From Prochlorococcus sp. HOT208_60m_808M21 (lineage in GTDB: Bacteria; Cyanobacteriota; Cyanobacteriia; PCC-6307; Cyanobiaceae): a DNA stretch of 64,000 nt. Numbering within the stretch: position 1 is the stretch's first letter; every line of letters starts with the position of its first letter. Below the pieces are notes generated by a model, which was given only the letters and a program-made list of their open reading frames with translations, did not search any database and was not told the DNA's origin. The stretch spans positions 1 through 64,000 of the forward strand of contig MWOX01000127.1 of assembly GCA_002026005.1 (NCBI GenBank). The letters run 5' to 3'. The position numbers were made by a program, and so were the translations under genes. Of the stretch, positions 1-9,042 are shown one piece after another.

Positions 1-21
1 CTAAAATCATATTCCTATCTC
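1..21. repeat. 21-bp inverted repeat, left copy (contig-end signature)
   Basis: The first 21 bases are the exact reverse complement of 5104-5124. Both copies encode the pgm stretch around DRNMIL. Identity ends exactly at base 21 on one side (the next pgm base differs from the sufC base at 5103) and at the window edge on the other. This marks where the first 5.1 kb has been joined in inverted orientation. Confidence 0.9.
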
Positions 22-865
22 CATCTCCATCGCATGCAGCACCAAAACTATAAGATTTTTTATTTAATAACAAATCAGCCAAATGAGATGCGTAAGTAAG
101 ATTAGGATCAGGATGTAACCCTCCAAAATCTTTTAACGGGTTACCATTCATGACACAATCAGGTGTAAGACCCATTTTTTCAACAAAAATATTTTTTGCA
201 TATGGGCCCGTAACCGCATTCATTGCATCAAAGATTAACGAAAAGTCTTTTTTTAAAAAATCACTAATTTGATCAAAATCAAAAATTTTCTCCATTAAAT
301 TAGAATAATCTGTTAATCCATCAACAATTTCCAAGGTAGTTTCGTCATAAGGATAAGTTCCATATTCACTAAAATCAGGTAATTGAATTTTACAAATTTT
401 ATAACTAGTTAGTAATTGTGAAGCCTTGAAAATCTTATTAGTAATTATCTCAGGAGCTGGGCCACCATTAGAAATATTCAATTTCACTCCAAAGTCGCCA
501 TCAATCCCACCAGGATTATGGCTTGCAGAAAGAATAATTCCACCAATAGCGTTTTCTTTTCTAATTAAATGTGATGTCGCAGGAGTAGATAATAAACCAT
601 ATTTTGGAACAATAACCTTTTGAACTTTATTAGCAATGCATATTTGGACAATTTTTTCTATTGCCTCAATATTGCCATATCTGCCATCACCACCAACTAC
701 TAATGTTGAACCTTTTAAATCTTCTAATGATTGTAAGATTGCTTCAATAAAAACTTCTAGATAATGTTCTTCCTGAAACTTTAGAGTACTTTTTCTTAAA
801 CCAGAGGTACCTGGTTTTTGATCTAGAAAAGGAGAATTGATATTAATTACACTAACTTGGTTCAT
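1..865 (-). CDS. pgm: Phosphoglucomutase, N-terminal 288 residues (cut at window edge)
   Basis: Starts at ATG 865-863 and is open to base 1. The product is the N-terminal half of an alpha-D-phosphohexomutase that interconverts glucose-1-phosphate and glucose-6-phosphate for glycogen and sugar-nucleotide synthesis. Visible: the phosphoserine loop SASHNPGG (residues 113-120, active serine 115) and the metal-binding loop DGDGDR (279-284). The reading frame stops at the window edge just after NMIL. The matching C-terminal half lies at 5106-5897 on the other strand; the two share the six residues DRNMIL and together give about 545 residues, the usual length for this enzyme. The gene is therefore broken in this sequence, most likely by a chimeric join rather than by biology. 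Confidence 0.93.
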   Translation of the reverse strand, partial: MNQVSVININSPFLDQKPGTSGLRKSTLKFQEEHYLEVFIEAILQSLEDLKGSTLVVGGDGRYGNIEAIEKIVQICIANKVQKVIVPKYGLLSTPATSHLIRKENAIGGIILSASHNPGGIDGDFGVKLNISNGGPAPEIITNKIFKASQLLTSYKICKIQLPDFSEYGTYPYDETTLEIVDGLTDYSNLMEKIFDFDQISDFLKKDFSLIFDAMNAVTGPYAKNIFVEKMGLTPDCVMNGNPLKDFGGLHPDPNLTYASHLADLLLNKKSYSFGAACDGDGDRNMIL

Positions 866-897
866 ATACTTAAGTAACTTCCAAAAATCTAACTAAA

Positions 898-1068
898 TTA
901 ATGAGGCATTTCGGAAGTTCTTAACATAGCGATAAACCATAATGAAGAGATTAATAATGCAGTAAGGATTCCATAGTTAACACCATATTTAGAAATTGTA
1001 ATTGGAACTATTAGTGGAAACGTTAATGCCCCAAACAATGGAGTAAAAGCTACAATTTTTTTCAGCAT
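898..1068 (-). CDS. Small hydrophobic protein, 56 residues
   Basis: ATG at 1068-1066, stop at 900-898. The product has two predicted membrane segments (about residues 5-25 and 32-50) and a short polar tail ending in EMPH. It sits between the DUF4912 gene (13 bp upstream) and pgm (32 bp downstream), all on the same strand, so the three probably form one transcription unit. I do not recognise a function. Compact spacing and a clean frame support a real gene; its size means only conservation in other Prochlorococcus genomes would prove it. Confidence 0.6.
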   Translation of the reverse strand: MLKKIVAFTPLFGALTFPLIVPITISKYGVNYGILTALLISSLWFIAMLRTSEMPH

Positions 1069-1080
1069 TAATTTAATTTA

Positions 1081-2181
1081 TTAAAACCATTCAGTCTCAG
1101 CATTATCTTTTTCATTAGTATCGTCAAGTGGTGTAGTTCTATCAAATTTCATTGATATACTTTTTTCTTGCTCACCGGATACATCAACAGCTTTAATATC
1201 ATATTTTTGAGTCCCATCTCTAAATGGAACTTGAATTCTAAAAGTACCATCTGCAGCAAGAGGTACATCTTCTCCACCTATTGTCAGTTTTGCAGAAGGC
1301 TCTGTAGCTCCATAAACAATTAATTCAGCATCAGCAACGAGCCAAAAAGATCTATTTTTAACAATTCCGCTTCCGGAATCATTTAAACCTGATGACCATT
1401 TACCAGCACCTGAGTCTGTAAGATTATCATTTAGGTTTGTTGAATTTACATTTTCCATAAATTCTTCAGAACCAACTTTTCTTCTGAGAGGAATATTTGT
1501 TGCTGCTTGGTATAACCTTTCATGCATACCATTTAGTTCTGAAACATTAGGATTAGAAATGTCTGGGATTGACTCAGAAGTAGAATCTAAATTAAAAGGT
1601 ACAAATTTATCAAGAATTTGCTCAGAAGGATGAGACCCAGGAACATGGCTTATCGAAGAAAATGCCAATGACATCCATTTAAAACCGTATTTGTAACCTA
1701 ATTCAACTTTGTAATCTCTATCTGCAAGTGGGATTGGCAAGTACCACTCGGTACTGTAACTATCAACTGCTATCTCTCTTAGTGTTCCCTGATTAAAGTT
1801 GCTTCCTTCAGAACCAGATGCATCAAATAATCGTAAACATAATTTATTAGCTCCCAGAGATTGTGCTTTTTCTCTATCTGCGTCAGAAATTTGCCAAAAA
1901 ACATAAGCCCAATCAGGATCTCGGGGTAGGAAAACTACATTTGTTTTCACTTCTTCACTACTGTTAAAAGAATTGGACTCAGGAGTTTCTTCAGATTTTG
2001 TCTCAAGAGGTGTAGTGTATGTTTTTTTTGTAGATTTTTCTTGATATTTAAGTATTAAATCAACTAAAACAGCTTTTGTTTTGCGACTGTATAGCGGGAC
2101 CGATAATTTACTTGCTTCTTGACGTAATTGTCTGAGGGTTAGTGAGAGTAATTGATCTTTATTAATGATCACATCAGCCAC
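1081..2181 (-). CDS. DUF4912-containing protein
   Basis: Protein of 366 residues from a GTG start with a GGAG-like ribosome site about 10 bases upstream. Residues 10-47 resemble a SAP/Rho-N helical motif (LTLRQLRQEASKL and following), a fold often used for nucleic-acid binding. Residues 83-190 fit the DUF4912 domain (VVFLPRDPDWAYVFWQISD...), seen in many cyanobacteria and of unknown role. Acidic, serine/asparagine-rich linkers follow, then a C-terminal beta-rich segment (about 285-350) like a repeat of the same fold. It is the first gene of a probable unit with the 56-residue protein and pgm. No enzymatic residues are evident. Confidence 0.75.
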   Translation of the reverse strand: MADVIINKDQLLSLTLRQLRQEASKLSVPLYSRKTKAVLVDLILKYQEKSTKKTYTTPLETKSEETPESNSFNSSEEVKTNVVFLPRDPDWAYVFWQISDADREKAQSLGANKLCLRLFDASGSEGSNFNQGTLREIAVDSYSTEWYLPIPLADRDYKVELGYKYGFKWMSLAFSSISHVPGSHPSEQILDKFVPFNLDSTSESIPDISNPNVSELNGMHERLYQAATNIPLRRKVGSEEFMENVNSTNLNDNLTDSGAGKWSSGLNDSGSGIVKNRSFWLVADAELIVYGATEPSAKLTIGGEDVPLAADGTFRIQVPFRDGTQKYDIKAVDVSGEQEKSISMKFDRTTPLDDTNEKDNAETEWF

Positions 2182-2254
2182 TTTAAAATCTCCGTTTTTG
2201 TTTGGGATCAGTATGTTCTTTTTTTTAAGGAAGTGTGTGTCTTTTTGGCCTGTC

Positions 2255-2270
2255 GTCAGGATCCTCTGAC
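2255..2270. other. Short hairpin in the leader of the DUF4912 gene
   Basis: GTCAG at 2255-2259 pairs with CTGAC at 2266-2270 around a six-base loop; the core AGGATCCT-type palindrome is nearly symmetric. It lies about 75-90 bases upstream of the GTG start at 2181 in a 270-bp spacer with no gene. It could be a regulator site or leader structure; it has no T-run, so it is not a convincing terminator. Confidence 0.25.
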
Positions 2271-2452
2271 TACTAAAAAATTCTCAAAGTTGATATTTTT
2301 CTTCAAAACAGTTGGTATCAATGAAATTAATTAATTTTCAGATCTTTTTGAAATGTAAATTAATTTTCTTTTTTTTTAAATTTTATTACCTGAATTTGTT
2401 AACGACTCAACAAAAATATATTTTTTCTTCGGGATCAGTTAAAAAAGGAAAT

Positions 2453-2806
2453 TCAGCGTTGTTCAACTAGAAGTATTAAATCATCTATCTCTAAATCCTC
2501 AATACTTTTACCTATTTTTTTTGAAAAAGTACTTAATTTTTTCGAAGTTGATTCTAACTGCTCATAAAAAAGATCGCTAAATTTTTTATCATCAAATTTT
2601 TTGGATTGGTTATCACACCATTCTCTCAGGAGATTTTTTTTTTGATATTCCAAACTATTATCTACATTGATAATTTTTAAAATTTGAAGGCAATGAGCGA
2701 GTATTCTTAAGTGATGTTTCTGCATTAAAGGTAGATCAAGATTATCAATTTCTTGAATCGTTTCTATATTTAATGGGTTAGACAAAGGATCAAGATGATT
2801 TGACAT
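2453..2806 (-). CDS. Conserved cyanobacterial hypothetical protein, 117 residues
   Basis: Soluble, charged, mostly helical protein with no membrane segment or metal motif. It is divergent from sufB with a 95-bp spacer, a position where other cyanobacteria often have genes linked to Fe-S cluster assembly (for example sufR), but this protein lacks the winged-helix and four-cysteine pattern of SufR. I do not recognise its function. The spacing to sufB suggests a shared control region. Confidence 0.65.
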   Translation of the reverse strand: MSNHLDPLSNPLNIETIQEIDNLDLPLMQKHHLRILAHCLQILKIINVDNSLEYQKKNLLREWCDNQSKKFDDKKFSDLFYEQLESTSKKLSTFSKKIGKSIEDLEIDDLILLVEQR

Positions 2807-2901
2807 TAATTTTTAATTTTAATAAAGGAAAAAAACTCAATATTGGGGGTATCTTTCGTTAAAGTATATAAAGTTAATTGTAATAGGTTATTTTTGATAA
2901 C

Positions 2902-4344
2902 ATGGTCAACGAAAATTTAGTTCAAGATGTAGTAAAAGAGCCTTACAAATATGGTTTCGTTACTGATATTGAAACTGAAAAAATAGAAAAGGGATTAAAT
3001 GAAGATATCATAAAATTAATTTCACAGAAAAAAGAAGAGCCAAAGTTTCTTCTCGATTTTAGATTAAGAGCCTTTAAAAAATGGCAAAAAATGAAAGAGC
3101 CTGATTGGGCAGCATTAGGATATAAAAAAATTGATTACCAAGATATTATTTATTACTCTGCTCCTAAGCAAAAAGAGAAAATTTCTAGCTTAGATGAAGT
3201 TGATCCCAAACTTCTTGAGACTTTTGATAAATTAGGAATACCCCTCACGGAGCAAAAAAAACTCACGAATGTAGCAGTAGATGCTGTCTTTGATAGTGTT
3301 TCTATAGCCACAACTTTTAGAGAAGAACTTGCTGAACATGGAGTTATATTTTGCTCAATTAGTGAAGCAGTAAAAAATCACGCGGATTTGATTGAAAAAT
3401 ATTTAGGTACAGTAGTTCCAGCAAGTGATAATTATTTTGCAGCACTAAATTCTGCAGTTTTTAGTGATGGTTCTTTTGTTTATATCCCAAAAGGCGTTAC
3501 CTGCCCTATGGATCTATCTTCCTACTTCAGGATTAATAGTGGAGATTCAGGACAATTCGAAAGAACACTAATCATTGCTGAAGAATCAAGTTCTGTAAGT
3601 TATCTAGAAGGTTGTACAGCTCCAATGTTTGATACAAATACCCTACATGCAGCAGTTGTAGAGCTTATAGCATTAGACGATGCCTCAATAAAATATTCAA
3701 CAGTGCAAAATTGGTATGCTGGTGATGAAGAAGGTATTGGCGGAATTTTTAATTTTGTCACCAAGAGAGGAAAATGTTTAGGTAAGAGAAGTAAAATTAG
3801 CTGGTCTCAAGTTGAAACAGGGTCTGCAATTACATGGAAATATCCTAGCTGTCTTCTGTTAGGGGAAGAATCTGTAGGAGAATTTTATTCAGTCGCTCTC
3901 ACCAATAATCTTCAGCAAGCAGATACCGGCACGAAAATGATCCATATTGGTCCTAAGACCAAATCAACTATTGTTAGCAAAGGTATTAGTGCAGGTAACT
4001 CAAAAAATAGCTACCGAGGTCTTGTCAAAATGGGAACCAAAGCTACAGGATCAAGAAATTATAGTCAATGTGATTCAATGTTAATAGGGGATCAAGCTTC
4101 TGCAAATACATTTCCTTACATCAAATCTCAACAACCCAATTCTGAAATTGAGCATGAAGCAAGCACATGTAGAATCTCAGAAGATCAACTTTTTTATCTC
4201 CAAAGCAGAGGTATAGAATTTGAGGAGGCAGTATCTATGATGGTCAGCGGTTTTTGCAGAGATGTATTTAATCAATTACCTATGGAATTTGCTGCTGAAG
4301 CAGATAAGTTACTGGCACTTAAACTAGAGGGATCAGTAGGTTAA
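2902..4344 (+). CDS. sufB: Fe-S cluster assembly scaffold protein SufB
   Basis: 480 residues, the usual SufB length. Contains the SufB/SufD beta-helix region with [21 protein letters not shown] and the C-terminal block with [20 protein letters not shown], typical of SufB. With SufC and SufD it forms the scaffold on which Fe-S clusters are built, in the cytoplasm; in cyanobacteria this is the main cluster-assembly route and supplies photosystem I and ferredoxin. It is followed after 21 bp by sufC in the same direction, as in a suf operon, but sufD and sufS are missing here because the sequence switches to pgm within sufC. Confidence 0.96.
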   Translation: MVNENLVQDVVKEPYKYGFVTDIETEKIEKGLNEDIIKLISQKKEEPKFLLDFRLRAFKKWQKMKEPDWAALGYKKIDYQDIIYYSAPKQKEKISSLDEVDPKLLETFDKLGIPLTEQKKLTNVAVDAVFDSVSIATTFREELAEHGVIFCSISEAVKNHADLIEKYLGTVVPASDNYFAALNSAVFSDGSFVYIPKGVTCPMDLSSYFRINSGDSGQFERTLIIAEESSSVSYLEGCTAPMFDTNTLHAAVVELIALDDASIKYSTVQNWYAGDEEGIGGIFNFVTKRGKCLGKRSKISWSQVETGSAITWKYPSCLLLGEESVGEFYSVALTNNLQQADTGTKMIHIGPKTKSTIVSKGISAGNSKNSYRGLVKMGTKATGSRNYSQCDSMLIGDQASANTFPYIKSQQPNSEIEHEASTCRISEDQLFYLQSRGIEFEEAVSMMVSGFCRDVFNQLPMEFAAEADKLLALKLEGSVG

Positions 4345-4365
4345 TTAATCAATTTCTAAACTGAA

Positions 4366-5118
4366 ATGCAAAGTAAAATGAAAGAATCAGATCCAATTTT
4401 AGAAGTTGAAAATCTCTCTGCATCTACTGATAATCTTCCAATTTTAAAAGGGGTTTCACTTGCTGTCTATCCTGGAGAAATCCATGCCATTATGGGAAGA
4501 AATGGGTGTGGCAAAAGCACTCTTTCGAAAATCATTGCAGGACACCCTTCATATAATATTACAAATGGCGACATTAAATTTTTAGGTGAAAACATCAACT
4601 CTCTAGAACCTGAAGAGAGATCTCAATCAGGAATTTTTCTTGGTTTTCAATATCCAATTGAGATTCCAGGTGTAAGTAATCTTGAGTTTCTTAGAGTTTC
4701 AACTAATGCTAGAAGGAAATTCCTCAACAAAGAAGAATTGGATACTTTTGATTTTGAAGAATTAGTTAAAGAAAAGTTAGAAATTGTGAAAATGGATCAC
4801 GCATTCTTATCAAGGAGCGTAAATCAAGGCTTTTCCGGAGGTGAAAAAAAAAGAAATGAGATTCTGCAAATGGCTTTACTTGAGCCCAAGATAGCAATAC
4901 TAGATGAGACCGATTCTGGTCTAGATATAGATGCTCTAAGAATAGTGGCATCAGGAATTAAAAAAATATCCAATGCACAAACGGGAATTATACTTATTAC
5001 CCACTATCAAAGATTATTAGATGAAATTAAACCAAATTATGTACATGTTATGTCAGACGGGCAAATAATAAAAACTGGTGAAAGTGATCTTGCTTTAGAG
5101 CTTGAGATAGGAATATGA
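4366..5118 (+). CDS. sufC: Fe-S assembly ATPase SufC, truncated at its 3' end
   Basis: ABC-type ATPase of the SufBCD complex. Walker A GRNGCGKS at residues 44-51, signature FSGGEK at 156-161, Walker B ending in LDETDSG around 179-185, and the switch histidine at 213. The last natural residues appear to be ...LALELE; the final IGI and the stop codon are read from pgm sequence beginning at 5104, so about ten C-terminal residues of the usual ~260 are lost. ATG 4366 is given; ATG 4378 (MKESDPIL) is an equally possible start. The truncation is part of the chimeric join, not evidence of a decayed gene. Confidence 0.93.
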   Translation: MQSKMKESDPILEVENLSASTDNLPILKGVSLAVYPGEIHAIMGRNGCGKSTLSKIIAGHPSYNITNGDIKFLGENINSLEPEERSQSGIFLGFQYPIEIPGVSNLEFLRVSTNARRKFLNKEELDTFDFEELVKEKLEIVKMDHAFLSRSVNQGFSGGEKKRNEILQMALLEPKIAILDETDSGLDIDALRIVASGIKKISNAQTGIILITHYQRLLDEIKPNYVHVMSDGQIIKTGESDLALELEIGI

Positions 5119-5124
5119 TTTTAG
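5104..5124. repeat. 21-bp inverted repeat, right copy at the sufC/pgm junction
   Basis: Exact reverse complement of bases 1-21. To its left is sufC sequence; from this point rightward the sequence is pgm. The join is therefore at about 5104-5106. Any natural overlap between the two parental sequences is only a few bases (GAG is compatible with both). Confidence 0.9.
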
Positions 5125-5897
5125 GAAGTGGATGTTTTGTAAATCCTAGTGATAGCCTTGCAGTTATCACTGCTAACACAAAATGTGTCCCTGGTTATAA
5201 AGATGGTATTACAGGTGTGGCACGATCCATGCCAACCAGCTCAGCGGTTGATAATGTTGCTCGAGCATTAAATATACCTTGTTTCGAGACACCTACTGGC
5301 TGGAAGTTTTTTGGAAATCTTTTAGATTCTAATTTAATTACTTTATGTGGAGAAGAAAGTTTTGGAACAGGTAGTAATCATGTGAGAGAGAAAGATGGAC
5401 TATGGGCAGTTTTGTATTGGTTACAAGTTTTAGCTGAGAAAAAATCTTCGGTAAGTGATTTGATGCATAATCATTGGAAACAATTTGGTAGGAATTATTA
5501 TTCAAGACATGATTATGAGGCAATCCCCTCAAATATTGCTAATCAAATCTTTGGTAATCTAACTTCTATGCTCGAAAATTTAAAAGGAAATAGTTTTGCT
5601 GGCCATTTAGTTAAAGTTGCAGATAACTTTTCATATTTAGATCCCGTTGATAATTCAATAAGTGAAAATCAAGGTTTAAGATTGGTCCTTGATGATAATT
5701 CCCGAGTAATTGTTCGCCTTTCTGGAACTGGAACGAAGGGCGCAACATTAAGACTTTACTTTGAGAAATTTTTCGATCCTCAACAGAATCTTTCCTTAAA
5801 TCCTCAGATCGCTTTGAAACCTCTAATAGATGATTTAGATGCTTTATTGAATATTTCAAAACTTACTCAAATGGAAACTCCTACAGTAATTACATAG
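5106..5897 (+). pseudogene. pgm: Phosphoglucomutase, C-terminal part
   Basis: The frame is open from 5106, just after a TGA at 5103-5105. The protein begins DRNMIL and continues GSGCFVNPSDSLAVIT, the standard sequence following the metal loop of phosphoglucomutase. It includes the sugar-binding GEESFGTGSNHVREKDG block and the phosphate-binding RLSGTGTKGATLRLYFE loop near the C-terminus. It lacks the phosphoserine and metal loops, which lie at 1-865 on the other strand, so as written it would be inactive. It is followed after 33 bp by the RarA-like gene in the same direction. Confidence 0.92.
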
Positions 5898-5930
5898 AAT
5901 TGGAATTAATGATTTTTTGATTTTATTTAT

Positions 5931-7220
5931 ATGCATTCAGAAAATTTATTTACTAATTGTTCTCAAATAGAAAACAATGCACCTTTGGCAGATAAATTAA
6001 GACCAAAGAATTTGGAAGATTTTTTTGGTCAACAACTAATCCTTAATGAGAATTCGCTTTTAAGAAGTGCAATATTAAACGATAAGATTAGTAATTTTAT
6101 TTTTTCTGGCCCTCCGGGTGTTGGGAAAACTACTCTAATTGAAATTATTTCTTTTAATACGCGGTCAAAATTAATTAAGTTAAATGCAGTATTATCAAGT
6201 GTTAAAGAATTAAGAAATGAAATCGCTAATGCAAAAGATAGATTAATAAATTCAAAAAGAAAAACAATTTTATTTATCGATGAGGTTCATAGATTTACAT
6301 CAGTTCAGCAAGATGCTTTATTACCTTCAATAGAAAATGGAACTATAACTTTTATTGGTGCTACAACTGAAAATCCTTTCTTTTCTGTTAATAAGGCGCT
6401 TGTTAGCAGGTCTCGTATTTTTACATTACTTCCTTTGGGAGAAAATGATTTGCAGAAAATAATACAAAAAGTCATTACTTACTATTCAAAACAAAAAGAT
6501 TCAAAAAAGGTTTATTTAACTCAAGATGCTATAAGTCATTTAATTAAATTTTCTGGCGGAGATGCAAGGACATTAATCAATGCGCTTGAGATGGCCATAG
6601 AAACAACTGATGAAAATGATGCTAAAGAAATCAACATTAATCTCTCAATAGCAGAGGATGCACTACAAAAGAAAAATATTGTTTACGATAAAAATGGTCA
6701 AAATCATTATGATGTAATAAGTGCTTTTATCAAGTCCATAAGAGGTTCTGATCCAGATGCAACTTTATTCTGGCTTGCGAATATGCTGGAGGCTGGCGAA
6801 GATCCTAATTTTATTTTTAGAAGACTACTTATATCTGCCAGTGAAGATATTGGAATAGCTGATCCTAATGCCATAGTAGTTGTACAATCCTGTTGTGATG
6901 CTTTTGATAGAGTTGGTTTTCCAGAAGGATTATATTTTTTAACGCAGGCTTCTTTGTATTTAGCTATTTCTCCAAAAAGTAATAGTACGAAAAGTATTTT
7001 TAAAGCAATTGAAACAATCAAATCTATAAATGCTTTTGATGTCCCACTTCATTTAAAAAATAATTCTAATAGTTATGTCAATCCTCATAATTATCCAGGT
7101 AATTGGGTCGTACAAGAATATCTTCCTAAATCTTTAAGAGGTTTAAAAATATGGGAACCAAATAATAATGGATGGGAAAAAACTCAATCTGAAGAACTGC
7201 TTAGAAGAAAAGAAAATTAA
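5931..7220 (+). CDS. rarA: AAA+ ATPase of the RarA/MgsA recombination-factor family
   Basis: 429 residues. Walker A GPPGVGKTT at 60-68, Walker B ILFIDEVHR at 113-121, sensor 1 in FIGATTENPFF, arginine finger region VSRSRIF, then the C-terminal oligomerisation domain (YDVISAFIKSIRGSDPDATLFWLA). RarA proteins act at stalled replication forks with the clamp loader and SSB. Cyanobacterial genomes often label it mgs1. The last four bases overlap the convergent phosphopantetheinyl transferase gene. Confidence 0.92.
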   Translation: MHSENLFTNCSQIENNAPLADKLRPKNLEDFFGQQLILNENSLLRSAILNDKISNFIFSGPPGVGKTTLIEIISFNTRSKLIKLNAVLSSVKELRNEIANAKDRLINSKRKTILFIDEVHRFTSVQQDALLPSIENGTITFIGATTENPFFSVNKALVSRSRIFTLLPLGENDLQKIIQKVITYYSKQKDSKKVYLTQDAISHLIKFSGGDARTLINALEMAIETTDENDAKEININLSIAEDALQKKNIVYDKNGQNHYDVISAFIKSIRGSDPDATLFWLANMLEAGEDPNFIFRRLLISASEDIGIADPNAIVVVQSCCDAFDRVGFPEGLYFLTQASLYLAISPKSNSTKSIFKAIETIKSINAFDVPLHLKNNSNSYVNPHNYPGNWVVQEYLPKSLRGLKIWEPNNNGWEKTQSEELLRRKEN

Positions 7221-7873
7221 AAATTTTTCGAACAACAAATAATCTCAGGATTAAAAGAAGATTTTTCTTCGTAGGCTAAGGCGATAGTCCAATTATGGAA
7301 GTTAATCTGTGAATAATTTAAATGTATGTTTTTCTTCTTATGAATTAACTCTTTTGGCTTTTCAAAAAATTGCCAATATTTAATGTCTTTAGCTATTTTT
7401 CCATGATCCCATTTTATAGCCGCTTCAACAGCACACCATTGATTTAATATCATATTTTTTGTTAAGTAATTATTATGGTTTGATTTATTGGTATGAAAAA
7501 AATATTTTTTTGCAAATTTTATATGGTTAAAATCTCTATCTATTCTCTCAATATCAATCCCTATTTTGCCTTTATGCCAGACTATAGTAATGGCATCTTT
7601 ACAATGACTTAAACTGATATTTCCCATTCCAGCGGGTAAACTTGGAGGTTCTCCAGGTTGAGCATTAATTGGAATTTCTAGGGGGTCTAACCCAAAAAGT
7701 GTTGAAAGTGATTGTCGCAAATAAGCTCTTGTTTCTAAGAAAATCTTTGATCTTGACTTTGTTAGGTTTTTTGCAGTTTTAATTTCTTCTATAGTTGCGA
7801 CATCTTGCACACCTTTAATCTTATAAAACCAAATTTTTGGTATTTTATATTTATACTCATTTAATAATTTCAA
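7217..7873 (-). CDS. 4'-phosphopantetheinyl transferase (Sfp/HetI type)
   Basis: 218 residues. Visible family motifs: SLSHC (87-91), GIDIER (105-110, magnesium-binding acid residues) and WCAVEAAIKW (146-155, matching the family W-KEA-K motif, with V-E in place of the usual K-E). It transfers the phosphopantetheine arm of CoA to acyl carrier protein; Prochlorococcus needs this for fatty-acid synthesis. The start is TTG at 7873-7871; starting later would remove the conserved N-terminal PKIWFYKI strand. This TTG shares base 7873 with the ATG of the divergent bcp gene, so each promoter must lie inside the other gene. Confidence 0.88.
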   Translation of the reverse strand: MKLLNEYKYKIPKIWFYKIKGVQDVATIEEIKTAKNLTKSRSKIFLETRAYLRQSLSTLFGLDPLEIPINAQPGEPPSLPAGMGNISLSHCKDAITIVWHKGKIGIDIERIDRDFNHIKFAKKYFFHTNKSNHNNYLTKNMILNQWCAVEAAIKWDHGKIAKDIKYWQFFEKPKELIHKKKNIHLNYSQINFHNWTIALAYEEKSSFNPEIICCSKNF

Positions 7874-8340
7874 TGGCTCTTAAGGTTGGCGACAAAGCAC
7901 CAGAATTTAAATTAAAAGATTCTTTTGAGAAAGAAGTTTCTCTTAGTGATTTTAAAGGTAAAAGAATAATACTATATTTTTATCCAAAAGATAATACTCC
8001 AGGATGTACTAAAGAAGCATGTAATTTTAAAGAGAATTGGGATTTACTCCAAAAAAATAATATTGTTGTGCTTGGTATTAGTAAAGATAATGCATCCTCT
8101 CATCAGAAGTTTATAGAAAAATTTAATTTACCTTTTATTCTTTTAACTGATCCTGAACCTTTCAAAGTTTCTTCTGATTACGATAGCTATGGACTGAAAA
8201 AATTCATGGGAAAAGAATATATGGGAATGATGAGAAATACTTTTTTAATTGATACTGAAGGTAACATCGAAAAAATTTACCTAAAGGTAAAAGCAGCTAT
8301 AATGGCAGATCATATAATTGCAGACCTTGGGTTAAGCTAA
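7873..8340 (+). CDS. bcp: Thioredoxin-dependent peroxiredoxin, Bcp/PrxQ type
   Basis: 155 residues starting at MALKVGDKAPEF. Peroxidatic cysteine 45 in the motif NTPGCTKEAC and resolving cysteine 50 give the Cys-X4-Cys spacing of PrxQ/Bcp enzymes, which reduce H2O2 and organic peroxides using thioredoxin. Upstream in-frame codons from 7837 overlap the divergent phosphopantetheinyl transferase gene and do not match the family, so ATG 7873 is chosen. The 3' end overlaps the convergent coaX gene by nine bases. Confidence 0.93.
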   Translation: MALKVGDKAPEFKLKDSFEKEVSLSDFKGKRIILYFYPKDNTPGCTKEACNFKENWDLLQKNNIVVLGISKDNASSHQKFIEKFNLPFILLTDPEPFKVSSDYDSYGLKKFMGKEYMGMMRNTFLIDTEGNIEKIYLKVKAAIMADHIIADLGLS

Positions 8341-9027
8341 TTTTTTTATGGATTGGTGGTGAATAATCATCCCTTCCATAACTAAATTAGGAGAATTGAT
8401 AATATTTTCTTTTTTAGTTTTTAGAGATTTTATGAGTAATTGAGAGTCTCCTCCACATATTATTAAAATATCGTTTTCGGGATTAAATAAACTATTAATC
8501 GCGCCAGTAAGAGAGTTGATTACTCCTTTTAAGATTGCTTCTTCAGTATTAATTAAAAAATTTTTGATCGGAATATCATATTTTTTGGGAACTTTAAGAT
8601 TTTTTGTATTTTGTTCCATTGATTTTAATTGTGTTAGAAAACCTGGAAGAAGTTGACCTCCAATAATAGATCCATTTGAATTCAATTTTGTTATTGATAA
8701 TATTGTTCCCAAATCTGCAATTAGCAAATCTTTTTTGAAAGGGTTTTCAATAATTTTTAAAGCGGCAATACAGGCAAGAGCTCTATCAACTCCAAAATAA
8801 TCAGGAAGATTTGATAACTGGATATCTTTAGTTTTTATTTCATTTTCTTTTTTCAGCAAAAAATTTGGTAGTTTTCCTACAGAAGCCCAAATTAATTGAT
8901 CAAGATCTATATTTTCGGGAACTTTTTGCTCTTTTTTGGTATGAAAGAATTGTGAATGATTTTTAGAATATTTTGCCCAATGAAGCCTACTATTGCCTAC
9001 TAATAAAAAATTTATATCTGAGACCAT
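8332..9027 (-). CDS. coaX: Type III pantothenate kinase-like protein (Baf/CoaX family)
   Basis: 231 residues. N-terminal NFLLVGNSRLHWAKY, the family GVDRA-like motif (YFGVDRALACIAAL) and the ASKHA-type phosphate loop LLIADLGTILSIT followed by GGQLLPGFLTQL all fit CoaX, which makes 4'-phosphopantothenate for CoA synthesis. The N-terminal loop usually begins with DxGN; here it reads VGNS, so the first catalytic aspartate is replaced by valine. The family is divergent in Prochlorococcus and this may be normal. The gene is 15 bp downstream of cysH on the same strand. Confidence 0.82.
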   Translation of the reverse strand: MVSDINFLLVGNSRLHWAKYSKNHSQFFHTKKEQKVPENIDLDQLIWASVGKLPNFLLKKENEIKTKDIQLSNLPDYFGVDRALACIAALKIIENPFKKDLLIADLGTILSITKLNSNGSIIGGQLLPGFLTQLKSMEQNTKNLKVPKKYDIPIKNFLINTEEAILKGVINSLTGAINSLFNPENDILIICGGDSQLLIKSLKTKKENIINSPNLVMEGMIIHHQSIKKLA

Positions 9028-9042
9028 TATTCTATGATCAAT

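Noticed and set aside
2152..2334. Plus-strand 60-codon frame near the DUF4912 start
   Set aside because: Low-complexity phenylalanine/lysine sequence with no conserved feature, partly over the DUF4912 gene.
1..5124. True biological inversion at the left edge
   Set aside because: It would break pgm and sufC at once and coincides exactly with the first base of the window; an artefact is simpler. Kept as a finding because only reads can settle it.
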